DNA of 26,830 nucleotides from Actinobacteria bacterium UBA5176 (GTDB taxonomy: Bacteria; Actinomycetota; UBA4738): NCBI GenBank assembly GCA_002413305.1, contig DHWS01000105.1, forward strand, positions 28,431-55,260, written 5' to 3'. Both the position numbers and the translations under genes were made by a program. This document shows positions 23,680 through 26,830 of this stretch, piece after piece. Below the pieces are notes generated by a model. The model was not told the DNA's origin. It saw only the letters and a list, made by a program, of their open reading frames with translations, and searched no databases. The stretch's first letter is position 1, and the number at the start of each line of letters is the position of its first letter.

Positions 23680-25143
23680 ATGTTCCTTCCTTCGATCGCC
23701 GACCCATCGGATCGACCGGCACTCGTCGCCGGCGGGCGTTCGCTCTCCTACCGTGAGCTGAGCGCCGCGGCGTCGGCTCTGGCGGCGCGCCTTGAGGGAG
23801 TCGGGCGTGTTGCTCTCTGGGCCTCACCTCGCCTCGAGACCTGCGTCGGCGCGCTCGGCGCGCTCCTGGCCGGGGTGCCCGCGGTCCCCATCAACCCGAG
23901 GATCGGTTCCAGCGAACTCCACCACGTCCTGGTGGACAGCAGCCCGCAAGCGGTGATCGCTTGTGATGACGAAGCGCTCCCCGCGCCCTTCGCCCGGCTG
24001 CCGAGGCTGGTCCCGGATCTGCAGGCGCCGGGGCGGGCGCTCCCGCCCGAACCGGACGACGAAGCGGTGGCGTTCCTCTTCTACACGTCCGGGACCACCG
24101 GCCCTCCGAAGGGCGTGCTGGTGCCTCGGCGCGCCGTGGCGTCGAACCTGGACGCGCTGGCGGCCGTTTGGCGATGGACGGACCGAGACGTCCTCACGCA
24201 CGGCCTGCCACTGTTCCATGTGCACGGGCTGGTCCTCGGCGTGCTGGGCCCCCTCCGGGCCGGCGGGACGCTTCGATATGTCGGCCGGTTCTCGCCGGAG
24301 GAGATCGCCGCAGAGCTTCGGGCCGGCGCGACCATGCTGTTCGCCGTCCCGACCATGTACCACGTGCTGGCCGAGGCGGCGGAACGGGATCCGACGGTGC
24401 GCGACGCGCTTGGGGGGGCGCGCCTGCTCGTGTCCGGCTCCGCCCCCCTGCCGATCCGGGAGTTCCGGCGCATCGAAGCGGCCACCGGCCGGCGGATCGT
24501 CGAACGGTACGGGCTGACCGAAACGCTCATGAACTGCGCCACGCCGAGCGATGCCGAGCCGCGTCCCGGCTCCGTCGGTCCGCCGCTTCCTGGGGTCGAC
24601 CTCCGCCTCGTGGACGACGAGGGCGGCGCTCTCGACCCGGACGACAGCGAGTCGATCGGAGAGGTGCTCGTCCGCGGACCGAACCTCTTCCTCGGCTACC
24701 TCAACCGTCCGGAGGCGACCGCGGAGGTCGTCCGTGACGGGTGGTTCAGCACGGGCGACCTGGCAACCCGGGATGCCGGTGGCTGGGTTCGGATCGTGGG
24801 CCGGCGGGCGACCGACCTCATCAAGACCGGCGGGTACAAGGTCGGGGCCGGTGAGGTCGAAGCCGCGCTGCTCGAGCATCCCGCAGTCACGGAGGCGGCG
24901 GTCCTCGGCGAGCCGGACGACCGCCTTGGAGAACGCATCGTGGCCTGGGTGGTGCTTCGTCCCGAAGCGGCGGGCTCCGCCGCCTCACGGCCCTCGGCGG
25001 CCGAGCTGGCCGATCATGTCGCCGCATCGCTGGCACCCCACAAGCGTCCCCGCGAGGTCCGGTTCGTGGACGCCCTACCACGCAACGAGATGGGAAAGGT
25101 CCGCAAGGGTGCGCTTCGCGAGCCGCCCTCGGGTTCGGCCTAG
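23680..25143 (+). CDS. matB: Malonyl-CoA synthetase (MatB-like acyl-CoA ligase)
   Basis: This 487-residue ANL-superfamily ligase makes malonyl-CoA (or methylmalonyl-CoA) from the acid, ATP and CoA. Motifs are FYTSGTTGPPKGVLVPRRA (about 142-160), LPLFHVHGLVLGVLGPLR, VERYGLTETLMN (near 275), WFSTGDLATRD and the C-terminal lysine in PRNEMGKVRKGAL. From memory, the sequence follows Streptomyces coelicolor MatB almost block by block and has its short length, clearly closer than to acetyl- or long-chain acyl-CoA synthetases. No decarboxylase or MatC transporter is next to it, so malonate probably comes from the neighbouring amidase. The stop overlaps by 4 nt with the end of a possible small minus-strand gene. 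Confidence 0.9.
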   Translation: MFLPSIADPSDRPALVAGGRSLSYRELSAAASALAARLEGVGRVALWASPRLETCVGALGALLAGVPAVPINPRIGSSELHHVLVDSSPQAVIACDDEALPAPFARLPRLVPDLQAPGRALPPEPDDEAVAFLFYTSGTTGPPKGVLVPRRAVASNLDALAAVWRWTDRDVLTHGLPLFHVHGLVLGVLGPLRAGGTLRYVGRFSPEEIAAELRAGATMLFAVPTMYHVLAEAAERDPTVRDALGGARLLVSGSAPLPIREFRRIEAATGRRIVERYGLTETLMNCATPSDAEPRPGSVGPPLPGVDLRLVDDEGGALDPDDSESIGEVLVRGPNLFLGYLNRPEATAEVVRDGWFSTGDLATRDAGGWVRIVGRRATDLIKTGGYKVGAGEVEAALLEHPAVTEAAVLGEPDDRLGERIVAWVVLRPEAAGSAASRPSAAELADHVAASLAPHKRPREVRFVDALPRNEMGKVRKGALREPPSGSA

Positions 25144-25319
25144 GGCGTCCCGGCCGTGTCGTGCCTCGTGCCCGGCCGCGCCCGAGCCGCCCGGCCCCGC
25201 GTCGCCCGGTCCACGACCAACGCAAGCGCTATCCCCAGCCCGACCGCCTGGACGGTTCGGCGCACCTCCGCGACGTTCGGAGCCGATCGCGTTCGCAACG
25301 TCCGTCTTGGCACGCCCAC
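25140..25319 (-). CDS. Possible small membrane protein downstream of parB
   Basis: A 59-codon frame begins with GTG directly after the parB TAG, in the same frame as parB, and ends at TAG 25140. A GC-rich third codon position and one hydrophobic stretch (VQAVGLGIALALVV, about residues 25-38) flanked by arginines suggest a tiny single-pass protein. There is no clear ribosome-binding site, and an internal GTG at residue 19 is another start. No homologue is known to me. It may be only the parB 3' untranslated region. Confidence 0.3.
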   Translation of the reverse strand: MGVPRRTLRTRSAPNVAEVRRTVQAVGLGIALALVVDRATRGRAARARPGTRHDTAGTP

Positions 25320-26183
25320 CTACTCTGGAGCCAGCCCGGGGCCCGAACCGATGATCTCGGACACGATCCGCTCGAGGTCCTCCTTCGAGCCGAACTCCAC
25401 CACGATCCGGCCCTTTCGCTTGCCAAGTGAAACGCGCACCCGGGTCGCGAGCTGTTCGCTCAGGATCTCTTCGACCTCGGCCATCGCCGGGTCCGGGGTG
25501 CGGGACGACGCCGAGCCCCTGGTCACGGGATGCTCCGCGTAGCTCCGCACGAGCTCTTCGACCTGCCGCACGGAAAGCCCTTCGGCGGCGACACGCAACG
25601 CGAGCATCGACCTGGCCTCGTCGTCGGGGAGCCCAAGGAGCGCCCGCGCGTGTCCCGCCTGGATCCGCCCCTCCGCGAGGAGCCGCTGGACTTCCCCCGG
25701 AAGCGACAGCAGCCGCATGGTATTGGCCACATGAGCGCGCGAATATCCGAGCCGCTCCGCGACCGTCTCCTGGGTGACGCCCAGATCCTCCAGGAGCTCC
25801 TGGAACGCCGCCGCCATCTCGAGTGGGGCGAGGTCCTCCCGATGGAGGTTCTCGATCAACGCCTCGCGAAGCGATTCGGTGTCGTCCGTCTCGCGCACGA
25901 TGGCCGGGATCGTGGCCAGCCCCGCCAGACGGGCCGCTCGGAGCCGCCGCTCTCCGGCAACCAGCTCGTAGCCGGAATCACGCCGCCGGACCACGATGGG
26001 CTGCAGCACGCCGACCTCCCGGATCGAACGGGCCAGGGCCGCCAGCGGCTCCTCATCGAACTCCAGCCTCGGTTGGCGCGCGTTCGGCGCGACCGCGCTC
26101 ACCGGGATCTCGAGCAGACCACCCTGCTCCGCCGCCCCCGGGATCAGTGAGGACAGACCGCGACCCAGACCACCTCGCTTCAC
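25320..26183 (-). CDS. parB: Chromosome-partitioning protein ParB
   Basis: This 287-residue protein binds centromere-like parS sites, clamps DNA using CTP and works with ParA to move origins apart. The N-terminal KRGGLGRGLSSLIPG tail is the ParA-stimulating segment. The CTP-binding boxes are GERRLRAARLAG (77-88) and ENLHREDLAP (111-120). A helix-turn-helix lies at about 135-160 (TVAERLGYSRAHVANTMRLL) and a C-terminal dimerisation domain at about 235-280. GTG 26183 overlaps the parA stop (GTGA) and has GAGGAGGG 5 nt upstream, so it is chosen over an upstream in-frame ATG at 26216. No consensus parS was seen in the window. Confidence 0.96.
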   Translation of the reverse strand: MKRGGLGRGLSSLIPGAAEQGGLLEIPVSAVAPNARQPRLEFDEEPLAALARSIREVGVLQPIVVRRRDSGYELVAGERRLRAARLAGLATIPAIVRETDDTESLREALIENLHREDLAPLEMAAAFQELLEDLGVTQETVAERLGYSRAHVANTMRLLSLPGEVQRLLAEGRIQAGHARALLGLPDDEARSMLALRVAAEGLSVRQVEELVRSYAEHPVTRGSASSRTPDPAMAEVEEILSEQLATRVRVSLGKRKGRIVVEFGSKEDLERIVSEIIGSGPGLAPE

Positions 26184-26830
26184 TCTCGCCCTCCTCTCGG
26201 CCTCCCGAGCATCCACCGGCGCCTCGAACCCGCTCCCTCCGCAGCTCGATCCATGCCCGGAGATGGCGCTTCCGGGTGATCCACCGGCCCTCTATCTCCG
26301 CCTTGGCCCTCCGGTGACGACACATCCAGCTCCTCGGGTGACGACAGCTCCGCGTCCTCCGCAGGTGACGGTTCCATCTCCGCTGCGGTGTCAGACTCCT
26401 CGGACCCGGCTTGTGGCTCGGTGACTTCAGCCACGACCTCGGGCGTAGCGAAAGGTCGCGTTCCCCGCATATCCATTGCCTCCAGATCCTCGTCGATGGC
26501 GCCGAATGTCTCCGGCCCGCGTTCGAGGAGCTCCTGGGCGAGCTTCCGGTACGCCTGGGCACCCTTCGACGCGGAGTCGTACTGGGTGATCGGCTTCCCG
26601 TAGCCCGGGGCCTCGGCCAACCGGACGGATCTGGGTATGACACTCTCATACACTCGAGATCCGAAGTACGCCCGGACTTCGGAAACCACCTGATCCGCGA
26701 GCTTGGTCCGGCCATCGAACATCGTCATCACGATGCCGGTGAGCCGCAACGTCGGGTTGACGTTCTGCTGCACCAGTCGCACGTTCCGAAGCAACTGACC
26801 GAGGCCCTCCAGCGCGTAGTACTCGCACTG
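26180..26830 (-). CDS. parA: Chromosome-partitioning ATPase ParA, 3' part, with acidic C-terminal extension
   Basis: The frame is open from the window edge (QCEYYALEGLGQLL, the conserved ParA/Soj segment) and gives the last 216 residues. The Walker A part lies outside the window. Conserved pieces present are LTGIVMTMFDGRTKLADQVV, VIPRSVRLAEAPGYGKPI and the usual last helix YRKLAQELLERG. About 110 further residues, rich in Glu, Asp, Pro and Ser, follow before the stop; most chromosomal ParA proteins end near ELLERG. ParA is the ATPase that drives origin segregation on the nucleoid. It is translated with parB through a GTGA overlap. A real extension is favoured because the frame stays open to the parB junction. 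Confidence 0.92.
   Translation of the reverse strand, partial: QCEYYALEGLGQLLRNVRLVQQNVNPTLRLTGIVMTMFDGRTKLADQVVSEVRAYFGSRVYESVIPRSVRLAEAPGYGKPITQYDSASKGAQAYRKLAQELLERGPETFGAIDEDLEAMDMRGTRPFATPEVVAEVTEPQAGSEESDTAAEMEPSPAEDAELSSPEELDVSSPEGQGGDRGPVDHPEAPSPGMDRAAEGAGSRRRWMLGRPRGGRE

Noticed and set aside
25144..26830. parS centromere site near parB
   Set aside because: No GTTTCACGTGAAAC-like palindrome was seen by eye here or elsewhere in the window; a computed search would be needed to be sure.

Overview
The window is high-GC DNA with dense genes, short gaps, many 4-nt start/stop overlaps and frequent GTG starts. It looks like the origin-proximal chromosome of an actinobacterium (Actinomycetota). 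The main evidence is gene order. pcnB, a Nudix hydrolase, a DUF6049 protein, murJ, a Ser/Thr kinase with an extracellular discoidin-like domain, a SigM-type ECF sigma factor with its zinc-binding anti-sigma factor, trxB, trxA, cwlM, parB and parA follow the order known next to oriC in Mycobacterium tuberculosis (Rv3907c to Rv3918c). Nickel superoxide dismutase and inositol-phosphate synthase also fit this phylum. The species cannot be named from the sequence. No tRNA, rRNA, CRISPR array, insertion sequence or phage gene was seen.

Layout: (1) 1-3413 holds the 3' end of inositol-3-phosphate synthase, an MFS transporter with a soluble tail, and a LarA-like (DUF2088) gene broken by one extra G. 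(2) 3423-4347 is a divergent nickel-SOD maturation protease / nickel-SOD pair, closed by a strong hairpin. (3) 4406-6670 has CCA tRNA nucleotidyltransferase on the minus strand, then a small GsiB/Em-like stress protein behind a SigB/SigF-like promoter, and a YbaK-type deacylase. (4) 6667-17249 is the conserved envelope and redox block: Nudix, DUF6049, murJ, a small TadE-like membrane protein, kinase, sigM, anti-sigma, trxB, trxA, cwlM. trxB and trxA each carry a GGAAY-N18-GTT promoter of the SigR/SigH type. (5) 17246-25143 is a metabolic insert between cwlM and parB. (6) 25140-26830 holds parB and the 3' part of parA, with a possible tiny gene after parB.

The most interesting part is region 5. 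A three-subunit molybdenum hydroxylase (FAD, 2Fe-2S and Mo subunits), a barbiturase/cyanurate-hydrolase-type ring-opening amidohydrolase, an amidase-signature hydrolase and a close malonyl-CoA synthetase (MatB) relative lie together. Read in order they spell the oxidative pyrimidine pathway: uracil to barbiturate, to ureidomalonate, to urea plus malonate, to malonyl-CoA. The families are read from motifs; the pathway assignment is inference, and the amidase would be a gene candidate for ureidomalonase. The first gene of the insert is translationally coupled (GTGA) to the cell-wall regulator cwlM, so the cassette appears spliced into a housekeeping operon.

Regulation visible in the sequence includes a stress-sigma promoter before the GsiB-like gene, two thiol-stress-type promoters for the thioredoxin system, and a recurring TANNNT-like -10 element 6-9 nt before start codons, which suggests many leaderless transcripts.
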